The notes: generated by a model not told the origin, from the letters alone. DNA of 64,000 nucleotides from Mycolicibacterium sp. (GCF_016462545.1 NZ_JAEMTA010000017.1:31488-95487); one strand, 5' to 3'. Positions 24,119 to 33,165 are shown, counted from the first letter of the stretch. Numbers and translations are program-made.

Positions 24119-25387
24119 ATGCGCGCGCCGGAATTGCGGCTGCGCGCACCAACGCCCGATCTCCTCGGGCTGCCCTGGGATAGACCACTTTCGGAGTGGG
24201 TGGTCCCGGACGTACCGCTGCGTGACATCGCGGTGGGGATGAGTCGCCACCTGGTGAAGTTCGTCGATGCCGACGGCCTGCTCTGGGCAGTCAAGGACAT
24301 GCCCCCGCGGATCGCGATCAAGGAGTACGACGTCCTGCGGCGGCTCGAGGAGATGGGGCTGCCCGCGGTGCATCCGGCCGGGTTGGTGCTGCAGCCCGAA
24401 TTCGAGACCGCGATCCTGGTGACCCGCTATCTCGAGGGATCTTGGCAGTACCGCAGGCTCTTCATGCGGCTGCCGCCGGACCAGCCGAGGCATCGGGCCC
24501 GCCTACTGGACGCGATGGCCGGCCTGCTCGTCGAACTGCATCGGCACGGTGTCTTCTGGGGTGACTGCTCGCTGGCGAACACGTTGTTCTCGCGCGACGG
24601 ACAACTCTTGCAGGCGTGGCTGGTCGACGCCGAGACCTCCGAGGTCCACCCCAAGCTCAGCCGGGGACAGCGCAGGCATGACCTGGAGATCCTGGTGGAG
24701 AACGTCGCGGAGGGGCTGGTCGATCTCGCCGAGCGGCTCGGTCTTCCCGAGGAGATGCACGGCACGCTGATCGCCGAGGCCGAACAGGTCCAGGTTCGCT
24801 ACGAGACGCTCTGGGAGTTGCTGCACGCCGAGCCGGTGTTCGGCTTCTCGGATCGGTACCGCGTCGAGGGCACCATCCGTCGTCTGAACGAGCTCGGCTT
24901 CGCCGTCGACGAGCTCTCGCTGCAGCCGGACGGGTCGGATCCGAGTCGGATGCGGGTACGCGTCGCCGTGGGAGACCGTCGCTATCACGCGCAGCATCTA
25001 CAGGAGCTCACCGGTTTGGACGTCGGCGAGGGGCAGGCGGCCATCCTGCTGGGTGATCTGCACGCGTATCAGGCACAGCTGTGCCTCGAGGCGGGCCACG
25101 ACGTGGACGAGACCACGGCCGCACGGCTCTGGGTCCTCGAGGTGCTGACTCCGTATGAGCAACTGGCGCATCAGGTTCTGCAATATCGGGGCACCGCCAT
25201 CCAGGCATATTGCGACCTGCTCGAGGTGCGCTGGCTGCTCAGTGAGAAGGCGGGTCGCGACGTCGGTACCAACAAGGCGCTGGCGGCGCTGGCGGGCGAC
25301 GTCATTCCGACGGATTCGGCCGCCAAGATGGCGGTCGCAGAGGTGCCGACGGCACCGTTCGCGGTGCTGGAGATGGACGACCAATAG
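24119..25387 (+). CDS. DUF4032 protein with kinase-like N-terminal domain
   Basis: The 422-residue cytosolic protein has a lipopolysaccharide-kinase/protein-kinase-like region (about 40-210): LLWAVKDMPPRIAIKEYDVLRRLEEMGLPAVHP, AILVTRYLEGSWQYRRLF, and a catalytic-loop-like LLVELHRHGVFWGDCSLANTLF followed by AWLVDAETSE. The second half fits DUF4032. HGVFWGDCSLANTL keeps the D and N of the kinase H-x-D-x5-N pattern, so phosphotransfer is plausible, but no substrate is known. It starts one base after the ATPase stop and so is part of the transporter operon, which suggests phosphorylation of the imported compound or regulation of the transporter. That role is inference. Confidence 0.72.
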   Translation: MRAPELRLRAPTPDLLGLPWDRPLSEWVVPDVPLRDIAVGMSRHLVKFVDADGLLWAVKDMPPRIAIKEYDVLRRLEEMGLPAVHPAGLVLQPEFETAILVTRYLEGSWQYRRLFMRLPPDQPRHRARLLDAMAGLLVELHRHGVFWGDCSLANTLFSRDGQLLQAWLVDAETSEVHPKLSRGQRRHDLEILVENVAEGLVDLAERLGLPEEMHGTLIAEAEQVQVRYETLWELLHAEPVFGFSDRYRVEGTIRRLNELGFAVDELSLQPDGSDPSRMRVRVAVGDRRYHAQHLQELTGLDVGEGQAAILLGDLHAYQAQLCLEAGHDVDETTAARLWVLEVLTPYEQLAHQVLQYRGTAIQAYCDLLEVRWLLSEKAGRDVGTNKALAALAGDVIPTDSAAKMAVAEVPTAPFAVLEMDDQ

Positions 25388-25428
25388 GGCTGTATTTCGT
25401 TGTGCTGCAACGGATTTACATCCTTAGG

Positions 25429-25457
25429 GAACTCTTGGAGAAAGCGTCAGAGAGTTC
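25429..25457 (+). terminator. Weak hairpin after the polyol operon
   Basis: GAACTCT (25429-25435) and AGAGTTC (25451-25457) form a 7-bp stem with a 15-nt loop, followed by TTA. It lies 41 nt after the DUF4032 stop and just before the SOS box of the next gene. It may terminate the upstream operon, but the stem is short and the call is tentative. Confidence 0.3.
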
Positions 25458-25464
25458 TTAGTCA

Positions 25465-25480
25465 TCGAACGTATGTTCTA
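25465..25480. promoter_or_regulatory. LexA (SOS) box upstream of the DUF222/HNH gene
   Basis: TCGAACGTATGTTCTA matches the mycobacterial SOS box TCGAAC-N4-GTTCGA at 11 of the 12 defined positions. It ends 3 nt before ATG 25484, so LexA binding would directly block transcription or translation start. 13E12-type genes in M. tuberculosis are known LexA targets (from memory). Confidence 0.78.
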
Positions 25481-25483
25481 ATC

Positions 25484-26899
25484 ATGAGCGCGGGTGCAGT
25501 GCAAGCGGCGGTAACCGCATTGCGTACGGCCCACGACGCGATGGCCGCGCTGTCGGTCGATGCGCTCACTGCGGTCGAGTTGATCGGCGTTCTCGACGGT
25601 CTCGAGACGCTCACATGCCAACTGCCCATGCAGTGTCATCGGATGCTGGCCCGCCTGCAGGTCGAAACCACCCCGAAGGCGATGGGCGCCAAGTCCTGGC
25701 GCGACGTGTTGGCGACCCGGTGGCGGATCTCGCCAAGCGAGGCCGGCCGTCGCCTCGAGGAAGCAGCCACGTTGGCTCCGCGCCAGGGGCTGAGCGGGGA
25801 ACGCCTCGAGCCGGTGTTGGACTGCACGGCAATCGCCCAGGCTCACGGCTTGATCAACCGCGAACACGTTCGGATTCTCGGCGACGCAATGAACCGCATC
25901 CCTCCTGCGGTCGACGTCACCACCCGCGGCCAGATCGAGGCCGACCTGGTTCGGACCGCAATGGGGGTCGGACCCAAGGAACTGAAGGACAACGCCGACC
26001 GAAGACTGTTCCTGCTCGACCAGGACGGCCCCGTGCCCGACGACGCCGAACGAGCAAGACGCCGCGGTGTGACGAAGGCACCCCAGCAGCCCGACGGGAT
26101 GACCCGGCTCACGTGCAACCTGACCCCTGAGGCGTGGGCGATCTTGGAGGCGATCTTCGCGAAATTGGCGGCGCCAGGGTTGTGCAACCCCGCCGACGCG
26201 GACCCGTGCGTGTCGGGCACTCCATCTCAGCAACAGATCGACGACGACCACCGCAGCCTCGCCGAGCGTCAGCACGACGCGCTGGTGGAAGTCGGGCGTA
26301 GCGTGCTGGCCAGCGGTGAGTTGGGGCAGCACAACGGGTTGGTGACCACGATCATCATCCGCACCACGCTGCAGGACCTCGAGAGCCGCGCCGGCGTCGG
26401 CGTCACCGGCGGTGGCACCGTGATCCCGATCAGCGATGTGATTCGACTGGCGGCTCGTGCCAACCAGTACCTCGCGGTGTTCGACGGGGCGACCGGGTCG
26501 GCGCTGAACCTGTTCCGTGCTCGCCGCAATGCCTCGCCTGCCCAACGAATCATGTTGATCGCGCGTGATGGGGGCTGTACCAAACCGGGTTGCACGGTGC
26601 CGGCGTACGGCAGCCAGGTCCATCACGCCGCGCGAGACTGGGCCGACGGTGGACAGACCAACGTCGACGAACTCGGTTTGGCGTGCGGCCCTGACAACCG
26701 CATGGTCGGCCCCGAGGGCTGGGCCACCCGGATCGACGCGCGACACGACGTCGAGTGGATTCCGCCGGCGCATCTGGACACCGGCCAAGCGCGCGTCAAC
26801 GATTACCACCGACCCGAACGGCTGCATCTCCCAGCCGATGACGACGCATCGGCTCCAGACCTTCGCGAACCCGGTGGGCCAGAACCCAACGCGGCCTAG
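25484..26899 (+). CDS. DUF222/HNH endonuclease, 13E12 repeat family
   Basis: The 471-residue protein has an N-terminal DUF222 domain (about 1-300) and a C-terminal HNH nuclease domain near 365-420 (CTKPGCTVPAYGSQVHHA then RDWADGGQTNVDELGLACGPDNR), keeping the two Cys pairs and the HH and N of the motif. Such 13E12 proteins are multi-copy in mycobacteria and often linked to repeated or mobile sequences; their biological role is unsettled. ATG 25484 follows the SOS box by 3 nt, so it is probably DNA-damage induced. Its stop overlaps the convergent next gene by 4 nt. Confidence 0.88.
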   Translation: MSAGAVQAAVTALRTAHDAMAALSVDALTAVELIGVLDGLETLTCQLPMQCHRMLARLQVETTPKAMGAKSWRDVLATRWRISPSEAGRRLEEAATLAPRQGLSGERLEPVLDCTAIAQAHGLINREHVRILGDAMNRIPPAVDVTTRGQIEADLVRTAMGVGPKELKDNADRRLFLLDQDGPVPDDAERARRRGVTKAPQQPDGMTRLTCNLTPEAWAILEAIFAKLAAPGLCNPADADPCVSGTPSQQQIDDDHRSLAERQHDALVEVGRSVLASGELGQHNGLVTTIIIRTTLQDLESRAGVGVTGGGTVIPISDVIRLAARANQYLAVFDGATGSALNLFRARRNASPAQRIMLIARDGGCTKPGCTVPAYGSQVHHAARDWADGGQTNVDELGLACGPDNRMVGPEGWATRIDARHDVEWIPPAHLDTGQARVNDYHRPERLHLPADDDASAPDLREPGGPEPNAA

Positions 26900-27123
26900 A
26901 TCGCCGGGTCGTTCCCGGGGTCGACGCCGTACGGAAGTTCGGGGCTGACCCCGGAACTGTCATGGGTGAAGATCTGCGACGAAGGCGCGCGGCAGTTGGT
27001 GTCCATCGGGGTCTGATCGCCGGAGCAGTAGGGCACCAGGTCGGCGGGATCGGCCGCCGCCGGTATCGCGGCGCCGAGCGCGGTGATACCCGCGAACAGT
27101 GCTGCCGCGACGAATCTTCCCAC
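26896..27123 (-). CDS. Small secreted protein of unknown function
   Basis: The 75-residue protein starts with a signal peptide (MGRFVAAALFAGITALGAAIPAAA, cut before DPADLV). The mature peptide of about 50 residues has two cysteines (YCSGDQ and NCRAPSS) likely to be disulfide-bonded. It has no known domain. The GTG start at 27123 is only 32 nt from the divergent ligD start, so the two promoters overlap or one is leaderless. It converges on the HNH gene with a 4-nt overlap. Confidence 0.7.
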   Translation of the reverse strand: MGRFVAAALFAGITALGAAIPAAADPADLVPYCSGDQTPMDTNCRAPSSQIFTHDSSGVSPELPYGVDPGNDPAI

Positions 27124-27155
27124 GGTATGAACGGTACTCCGCCGATACTGGGCTC

Positions 27156-29417
27156 GTGGAGCGTTACGAACGGGTCCGGTTGACCAACCCCGACAAGGTG
27201 CTCTACCCGGCCACCGGCACCACGAAGGCAGAGATCTTCGAGTACTACGTGGCGATCGCCGAGGTGATGGTGCCGCACATCGCGGGTCGGCCGGTGACCC
27301 GCAAGCGTTGGCCGAACGGCGTTGGACAGCCCGACTTCTTCGAAAAGCAACTCGCGTCGTCGGCGCCGGACTGGTTGGCGCGCGGCACAGTCGTGCACAA
27401 GTCGGGGAGCACGACGTACCCCATCATCGACAGCCGCGAGGGGCTGGCCTGGATCGCCCAGCAGGCCTCGCTCGAGGTACACGTCCCGCAGTGGCGGTTC
27501 GTGGGTTCCGATCCCGGTCCCGCGACGCGCATCGTGTTCGACCTCGACCCCGGTGAGGGCGTCACGTTCCACCAGTTGTGCGAGGTCGCCGAGGAGGTGC
27601 GCGGTCTCATCACCGACATCGGCCTGACCACCTTCCCGCTGACCAGCGGCAGCAAGGGCCTGCATCTCTACGTGCCGCTGCAGGACCCGATCAGCAGTCA
27701 CGGAGCGTCCGTCCTGGCCAAACGCATCGCACAGCAGCTCGAGAAGACGATGCCCAAGCAGGTGACCGCGACGATGACCAAGAGCCTGCGCACGGGCAAG
27801 GTGTTCCTCGACTGGAGTCAGAACAGTGCGGCCAAGACCACCATCGCGCCGTATTCGATGCGTGGTCGCGATCACCCCACGGTCGCCGCGCCGCGCACCT
27901 GGGACGAGATCAGCGATCCGGATCTGCGGCATCTGACGTTCGACGAGGTGCTCGAGCGCGTCGCGCGGGACGGCGATCTGCTCGACGGACTCGACGAAAA
28001 CGTGCCGATACCAGACAAACTCACGACCTATCGCAGCATGCGCGACGCGGCCAAGACGCGCGAACCGGTGCCGCAGCGCCCACCGACGGTGGGCAACGAC
28101 GATACGTTCGTCATCCAGGAGCATCACGCGCGCCGCCTGCACTACGACTTCCGGCTCGAGCGCAACGGCGTGCTGGTGTCATGGGCGGTGCCGAAGAACT
28201 TGCCGGAGACGACCTCGGTGAATCATCTCGCGGTGCACACCGAGGATCATCCGCTCGAGTACGCGACCTTCGAGGGCAAGATCCCCAAGGGGGAGTATGG
28301 CGGCGGTGACGTGATCGTCTGGGACTCAGGCACATACGAGACCGAGAAGTTTCGCGACAATCCCCCCGACGGACCGGAGAAGGGGGGAGAGGTCATCGTC
28401 ACGCTGCACGGCAGCAAGGTATCCGGGCGCTACGCGTTGATCCAGACCGGCGGGAAGAACTGGCTGGCCCACCGGATGAAGGAACAGAAGCAGCCCACGC
28501 GAGACGATCTCGCGCCGATGCTCGCCACCCACGGGTCGGTGGAGAAGCTGTCGTCGGTGGTATGGGCATTCGAGGGTAAGTGGGACGGGTACCGGCTGCT
28601 GGTCGACGCCGATCACGGTGAGCTGCGACTGCGTTCGCGCAGTGGTCGCGACGTCACGCGGGAGTATCCACAGCTGCAGGCCCTGGCCGCCGACCTCGCT
28701 GAGCACCACGTGATCCTCGACGGTGAGGTGGTCGCGCTCGACGAGACCGGTGTCCCGAGCTTCGGCGAGATGCAGAACCGGGCCCGGTCGACTCGAATCG
28801 AGTTCTGGGCCTTCGACATCCTCCATCTCGACGGTCGATCCCTGTTGCGCGCCAAGTACTCCGACCGGCGCCGACTCCTCGAGACCTTGGCGCAGGGCGG
28901 CGGGTTGATCGTGCCTGAGCAGCTGCCCGGCGACGGGCCCGCGGCATTGGAGTACGCACGCGAGCACCGTTGGGAGGGGGTCGTCGCCAAGAAACGGGAC
29001 GCCACCTATCAGCCGGGCCGGCGATCGCGGTCGTGGATCAAGGACAAGCTATGGCTGACGCAGGAAGTAGTCATCGGCGGGTGGCGGGCCGGCGAGGGCG
29101 GGCGGACCAGTGGGATCGGCGCGCTACTGGTCGGCGTGCCATCGGAGGGCGGCCTGCAGTTCGCGGGTCGTGTCGGGACGGGCTTCACCGAGAACGACCT
29201 GGCGAAGCTGAAGAAGACGCTCGCCCCGCTGCTCACTGATCAATCACCCTTTACAACAAGGCTTTCCGGTCCCGACGCCAAGGGCGTGACATACGTCGAA
29301 CCCACGCTCGTCGGCGAGGTGCGCTACAGCGAGAGGACGTCGGACGGGCGCCTGCGGCAGCCGAGCTGGCGGGGCATGCGTCCGGACAAGTCGCCCGACG
29401 AGGTGGTGTGGGAGTAG
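27156..29417 (+). CDS. ligD: Multifunctional NHEJ DNA ligase LigD
   Basis: This 753-residue enzyme processes and seals double-strand breaks with Ku. Domains run in the mycobacterial order. The polymerase/primase domain (about 1-290) has VFDLDPGEGV with the metal-binding Asp pair and TSGSKGLHLYVPL. The 3'-phosphoesterase domain (about 310-440) has IQEHHARRLHYDFRLER. The ATP-dependent ligase domain (about 460-753) has the nucleotidyl-lysine motif EGKWDGYR, Lys at about 475. GTG 27156 gives the known N-terminus ERVRLTNPDKVLYP. A GATACT element 6 nt upstream suggests a leaderless transcript. All key motifs are intact. Confidence 0.97.
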   Translation: MERYERVRLTNPDKVLYPATGTTKAEIFEYYVAIAEVMVPHIAGRPVTRKRWPNGVGQPDFFEKQLASSAPDWLARGTVVHKSGSTTYPIIDSREGLAWIAQQASLEVHVPQWRFVGSDPGPATRIVFDLDPGEGVTFHQLCEVAEEVRGLITDIGLTTFPLTSGSKGLHLYVPLQDPISSHGASVLAKRIAQQLEKTMPKQVTATMTKSLRTGKVFLDWSQNSAAKTTIAPYSMRGRDHPTVAAPRTWDEISDPDLRHLTFDEVLERVARDGDLLDGLDENVPIPDKLTTYRSMRDAAKTREPVPQRPPTVGNDDTFVIQEHHARRLHYDFRLERNGVLVSWAVPKNLPETTSVNHLAVHTEDHPLEYATFEGKIPKGEYGGGDVIVWDSGTYETEKFRDNPPDGPEKGGEVIVTLHGSKVSGRYALIQTGGKNWLAHRMKEQKQPTRDDLAPMLATHGSVEKLSSVVWAFEGKWDGYRLLVDADHGELRLRSRSGRDVTREYPQLQALAADLAEHHVILDGEVVALDETGVPSFGEMQNRARSTRIEFWAFDILHLDGRSLLRAKYSDRRRLLETLAQGGGLIVPEQLPGDGPAALEYAREHRWEGVVAKKRDATYQPGRRSRSWIKDKLWLTQEVVIGGWRAGEGGRTSGIGALLVGVPSEGGLQFAGRVGTGFTENDLAKLKKTLAPLLTDQSPFTTRLSGPDAKGVTYVEPTLVGEVRYSERTSDGRLRQPSWRGMRPDKSPDEVVWE

Positions 29418-29426
29418 AACCCGGTC

Positions 29427-30623
29427 TCATCGACTCGCTGCGGTGTCGTTGGTGCGCACCGGGGGGACCAGAGCCGACGAGACGAGGTGGCGGCGCAACC
29501 GTCCGCTCGATACCCGAAAGAGGCAATTCATTGCGGCGAGGGTGCCGCGGACGTCGTCGCGGGCGGTGAGGTAGGTCCAGCGATGGGCCTCGGGCAATTC
29601 GAAGAACTGCTCGAAGAAGTCCGGGACCTCCGTCGGTGGCATCCGCAACAGCGACTCCAAGCCGATCCGCCGGACGTGGTGGACGACCCGCGCGTCGAGC
29701 GGCCACACGGTCTTTCGGGCCGCTGTCATGGCCCGGCTCGGGTCGCCAGGCAGATGCGCGGCGAGCGCGGCGGCCACCCGCGGGGCGAGCTGTAGCGACG
29801 ACGCCAGGCTGAATCCGGTCGCCGGGTGAATCAGCGGCGCGGCCGCTCCGAAGCCGAGCGCGCCTGCCCCGCGGTGTCGCGGATGGTCCACCCGGAAGAA
29901 CACCTTCTCGCTGCGCGCGTCCTTCCTGGGCTCGATACCGTGGCGCTCCAGCCGGGCGTGCAGCCGCCGGCGCAGCGTGGACAGTGACAGTGCCGGCCGG
30001 CGTGCCAGCGAGGTTTCCTCCACCAACACCTGGCCGCCGCCGAGCGGAATGACGTAGAGGAACGTCGGCCAACCGGTTTCGCCGTGATCAGCGCGCCAGT
30101 CCATGAAGAGTGCCTCGCCGGGTGCGATCAGCGGAGCGGCTGCATCCTGATCGACGATCACGCCGTAAGCGGTCTGTGCCGCGGGCGCCCGGTGCGACGA
30201 CGTCGGGTCCAGGGGTCGCGCGCCGCCGCCCGCGTCGATCACGACAGAGGCCCGCAGGTGCGATCCATCGGCGAGGGCGACCACGCCTGGCTCCGGCGAC
30301 CCGAGGACGCGCCCGGCATGGATCGTCACCCCCGTCAGCCGGTCGGCGAGGTGGGATTGCAGAGCGGGCACGTCGAGAACGGCGTACTCCCAGCCCAACT
30401 GGTGCTCGGTGCGGGCGATCACCCGGCCGGCGGCGCGGGCCGCGACGACGGTGGCGGGGAGGTCGACCGGCAACTCCCGGCTCCACATCCCATAGGTCGC
30501 GGTCCACGGCCGCTCCGGGGCCGGATCGACCAACCCGGTGGCCAGTCCGAGCCGTCCGCACGCCCCCGCCAGGGCCACGCCCGCCGGGCCGCCCCCGACC
30601 ACCAACACGTCCATTGGTCCCAT
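29427..30623 (-). CDS. Lycopene beta-cyclase family flavoprotein (CrtL/CrtY type)
   Basis: The 398-residue protein begins with a dinucleotide-binding loop (DVLVVGGGPAGVALAGACGRLGL) followed by GLVDPAPERPWTATYGMW. It has the cyclase marks YGVIVDQDAA, FMDWR, FLYVIPLGGGQVLVEETSLARRP and FGAAAPLIHPATGFSLASSL. The family converts linear lycopene ends into beta rings without net redox change. No other carotenoid gene (crtE, crtB, crtI) is in the window, so its pathway partners must lie elsewhere or its substrate differs. ATG 30623 and 30614 are both possible starts. It converges on ligD with 9 nt between them. Confidence 0.8.
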   Translation of the reverse strand: MGPMDVLVVGGGPAGVALAGACGRLGLATGLVDPAPERPWTATYGMWSRELPVDLPATVVAARAAGRVIARTEHQLGWEYAVLDVPALQSHLADRLTGVTIHAGRVLGSPEPGVVALADGSHLRASVVIDAGGGARPLDPTSSHRAPAAQTAYGVIVDQDAAAPLIAPGEALFMDWRADHGETGWPTFLYVIPLGGGQVLVEETSLARRPALSLSTLRRRLHARLERHGIEPRKDARSEKVFFRVDHPRHRGAGALGFGAAAPLIHPATGFSLASSLQLAPRVAAALAAHLPGDPSRAMTAARKTVWPLDARVVHHVRRIGLESLLRMPPTEVPDFFEQFFELPEAHRWTYLTARDDVRGTLAAMNCLFRVSSGRLRRHLVSSALVPPVRTNDTAASR

Positions 30624-30671
30624 CGTGCCCTGCCGGCCGCCGGTCGACGGTGCGACCCTCGGGAAGCTCGG

Positions 30672-32144
30672 TCAGCTACGACCCGATGCCGGGGTGCGGG
30701 GCATCGCGACGATCGCGACGGCGGTCGCGATGGCGACGACCAACACGCCGGCGAACACCGCTGCCGACCCCGACCGGATGGCCGCGGGACCGACGGAGTG
30801 GATGTCGCCCGAGCCGAAGATGGAATTCGCGATCGCGCCGAACACGGCCACGCCGACCGCGCTGCCCAGCGAGCGCGCAAACATGTTGGTGCCCGTGACG
30901 ACGCCACGTTCGTTCCAATCGACGCTCGCTTGTGCCGAGATGAGCGTCGGAACCGCGAGCAACCCCATGCCGGCGCCGATCACGAAACAGGCTGCGGCGA
31001 CGATGGAGACGTTGGGTCGGTGCGCAATCGCGGCCAGCACCCCCGAGCCGCCGACGACCAGCGTGGCGCCGATCAACGCGGTGTTCTTGAAACCCCACCG
31101 CAAATAGAGTGAGCCGGCGATGGCCGCCGTGGCAGGCCAGCCAATCGTCAACGCGGCCAACGCAAGACCCGCGATGATCGGCTCGACGTTTAGCGACCCC
31201 TCGAGGTAGGTCGGCACGTAGGAGGTCAAACCCATCAGAATGGCACCGACGCCGAACGCGACGATGGTCGTCACACACAGCAGTCGACGGGAGAAGACCC
31301 ACAGGGGCAGAATCGGCTCTGCCGCCCGACGCTCCGCGAGGACGAAGGCCACCAGGAGCAGGACGCCCACGGTGAAGGCGACGATGCTCGGCGCCGAGGT
31401 CCAGGGCCAGGTCTGACCCCCACCGAGGACGGCGAGAACCAGCGACGTCATCGACAGGGTCAACAACACCGCGCCCAGGATGTCGACGGTTGCGTGCCGC
31501 GGCGTCACGGTCTCGTGGAAGTGCCGGTTGAACATCCACGCCGCCAGCACGCAGAGCGGGATGTTGATCAGGAAGACGCCGCGCCAGAACCCGAGCTGCG
31601 CGAAGACGCCACCCAACATCGGCCCGATGACCGACGACACGGCCCACACGCTGGCCAGATAGCCCTGCACCCTGGCGCGTTCGGCCACCGTGTAGATGTC
31701 GCCGACGATCGTCATGGCCGTGGGCTGTACCGCGCCGGCGCCGAGGCCCTGAATTGCGCGAAAGACGATCAGCGCGAGCATGTTCCACGCCGTTGCGCAC
31801 AGGATCGAGCCCACCAGGAACAGGCCGATCCCCAGTAGCAGGATCGGCTTGCGCCCGAACACGTCGGAGAGCTTCGCGTAGATCGGCGTGGTCACGGCCT
31901 GCCCGAGGAGGTATGCCGAGAACAGCCAGGGGAACTGGTGGAAGCCACCCAACTCACCGACGATGGACGGCACCGCGGTCGCCAGGACCGTCGAGTCGAT
32001 GGCCACCAACCCGGTACTGAGCATGACCGAGATGAGAACGGGTCCTCGCTCGGATCGAAAACCGACCGCGGACGGCGTGGGCGTCGTCGTCCCGATGGTC
32101 GACTCTGGATTCACTTCGGCACCCGTCTCGCTAGAACCATGCAC
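30672..32144 (-). CDS. MFS multidrug exporter (DHA2/EmrB-QacA type)
   Basis: The 490-residue protein has about 14 membrane helices, as DHA2 drug:proton antiporters do. Motifs seen: AIDSTVLATAVPSIVGELG in helix 1 (motif D1), LSDVFGRKPILLLGIGLF (motif A), and GQGLGAGA-like IQGLGAGAVQPTAM and VIGPMLGG (motif C). Substrate unknown. Start GTG 32144 gives a cytosolic leader before helix 1; an in-frame GTG at 32114 is an alternative. It stands 48 nt upstream of the lycopene cyclase gene on the same strand, perhaps co-transcribed. Confidence 0.88.
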   Translation of the reverse strand: MHGSSETGAEVNPESTIGTTTPTPSAVGFRSERGPVLISVMLSTGLVAIDSTVLATAVPSIVGELGGFHQFPWLFSAYLLGQAVTTPIYAKLSDVFGRKPILLLGIGLFLVGSILCATAWNMLALIVFRAIQGLGAGAVQPTAMTIVGDIYTVAERARVQGYLASVWAVSSVIGPMLGGVFAQLGFWRGVFLINIPLCVLAAWMFNRHFHETVTPRHATVDILGAVLLTLSMTSLVLAVLGGGQTWPWTSAPSIVAFTVGVLLLVAFVLAERRAAEPILPLWVFSRRLLCVTTIVAFGVGAILMGLTSYVPTYLEGSLNVEPIIAGLALAALTIGWPATAAIAGSLYLRWGFKNTALIGATLVVGGSGVLAAIAHRPNVSIVAAACFVIGAGMGLLAVPTLISAQASVDWNERGVVTGTNMFARSLGSAVGVAVFGAIANSIFGSGDIHSVGPAAIRSGSAAVFAGVLVVAIATAVAIVAMPRTPASGRS

Positions 32145-32203
32145 ACCGTGGCCGCTGCCAGTGTCCCAGGGCCGTCGGTGTGGCCCTCTATTCGGTCAGA
32201 GTC

Positions 32204-32635
32204 TCAGGACAGCGGTGCGGTCAGTTCGATGTTGATGTCATCGGGATCCTGGATCGACAGGATCGCGATCCCGGCGTCGCTCAGATCGATGATGTCGCCA
32301 TGGGTGATGCCGGCATCGTCGAGCGCCTTCAGGGCGCGCTCGAGCACTGACCGGTCCGACACGGCGAAGCTGACGTGGTCGAGGCCCGTTCGCGTGGAAT
32401 CGAACCGGTCGTCACCCACGGGACGAAGCCCGAACAGCGTGCCCTGCGGTGTTTGGTAGACCACCCCGCCGTAGAACTTCTCGACGGATTCCGTCACGCC
32501 GGGCTCATCGACCGCATCCGACTCGTCGATGGCCGTTGGCCAGCCGAACAGCTCGTCGTAGAACTTCTTCGAACGGTCGATGTCGGTGACGGTAAGCCGT
32601 ACGTGGGCGTAGCCGGAGCTGTCGATGAGTGCCAT
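32204..32635 (-). CDS. VOC-family (glyoxalase/bleomycin-resistance-like) protein
   Basis: The 143-residue protein has the paired beta-alpha-beta-beta-beta units of the VOC superfamily: AHVRLTVTDIDRSKKFYDELFGW at the N-terminus and LDHVSFAVSDRSVLERALKALDDAG, ending ILSIQDPDDINIELTAPL. Likely metal ligands are His11 in AHVRL, His in LDHVSF and Glu in NIELTA. Function is unknown: a dioxygenase, glyoxalase or binding protein. Confidence 0.8.
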   Translation of the reverse strand: MALIDSSGYAHVRLTVTDIDRSKKFYDELFGWPTAIDESDAVDEPGVTESVEKFYGGVVYQTPQGTLFGLRPVGDDRFDSTRTGLDHVSFAVSDRSVLERALKALDDAGITHGDIIDLSDAGIAILSIQDPDDINIELTAPLS

Positions 32636-32697
32636 GGGAGTGTCATACCCGCCACGCGTACGGTGACCGCGGTCAAACCACCGCGGTAATCATTTGG

Positions 32698-33165
32698 TCA
32701 TACGGACGCGGCGATCGCCTGTTCCATGCCGCGGGTCGCGAGTACGTCGGCCAGCTCGTTGTCGGCGACCCCCGAGTGCCCCTTCACCCAGAACCACTCG
32801 ACCTGGTGCCGCGCGCAGGCGATCTGTAGTCGCTGCCAGAGGTCGACGTTCTTGACCGGCTGCTTCGCCGACGTGAGCCAGCCGTTGCGCTCCCAGCCGA
32901 GGATCCACTTCGTGATGCCGCTCCGCACATAGGTGCTGTCGGTGTGCAGGTGCACCACCACGGGTCGGGTGAGCGCCTCCAACGCCATGATCGGAGCCAT
33001 CAGTTCCATCCGGTTGTTGCTGGTCTCGCCAGGCTCGCCGCCGCACATCTCGCGGACGTGGTGGCGCTGCCGCAGCACCGCCCCCCAGCCGCCGGGGCCC
33101 GGGTTCGGGCGACAGCCGCCGTCGGTGTGAATCACCACCACGTCATCGCTCGCCGGTTGGGTCAT
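32698..33165 (-). CDS. rnhA: Ribonuclease HI
   Basis: This 155-residue RNase HI removes RNA from RNA:DNA hybrids. All four catalytic acids can be placed: Asp in [17 protein letters not shown], Glu in NNRMELMA, Asp in LHTDSTYV and Asp in GVADNELAD. The basic-protrusion segment WKxxGW-like ([22 protein letters not shown]) is present. ATG 33165 overlaps the upstream VOC gene's stop (ATGA 33162-33165). Confidence 0.95.
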   Translation of the reverse strand: MTQPASDDVVVIHTDGGCRPNPGPGGWGAVLRQRHHVREMCGGEPGETSNNRMELMAPIMALEALTRPVVVHLHTDSTYVRSGITKWILGWERNGWLTSAKQPVKNVDLWQRLQIACARHQVEWFWVKGHSGVADNELADVLATRGMEQAIAASV

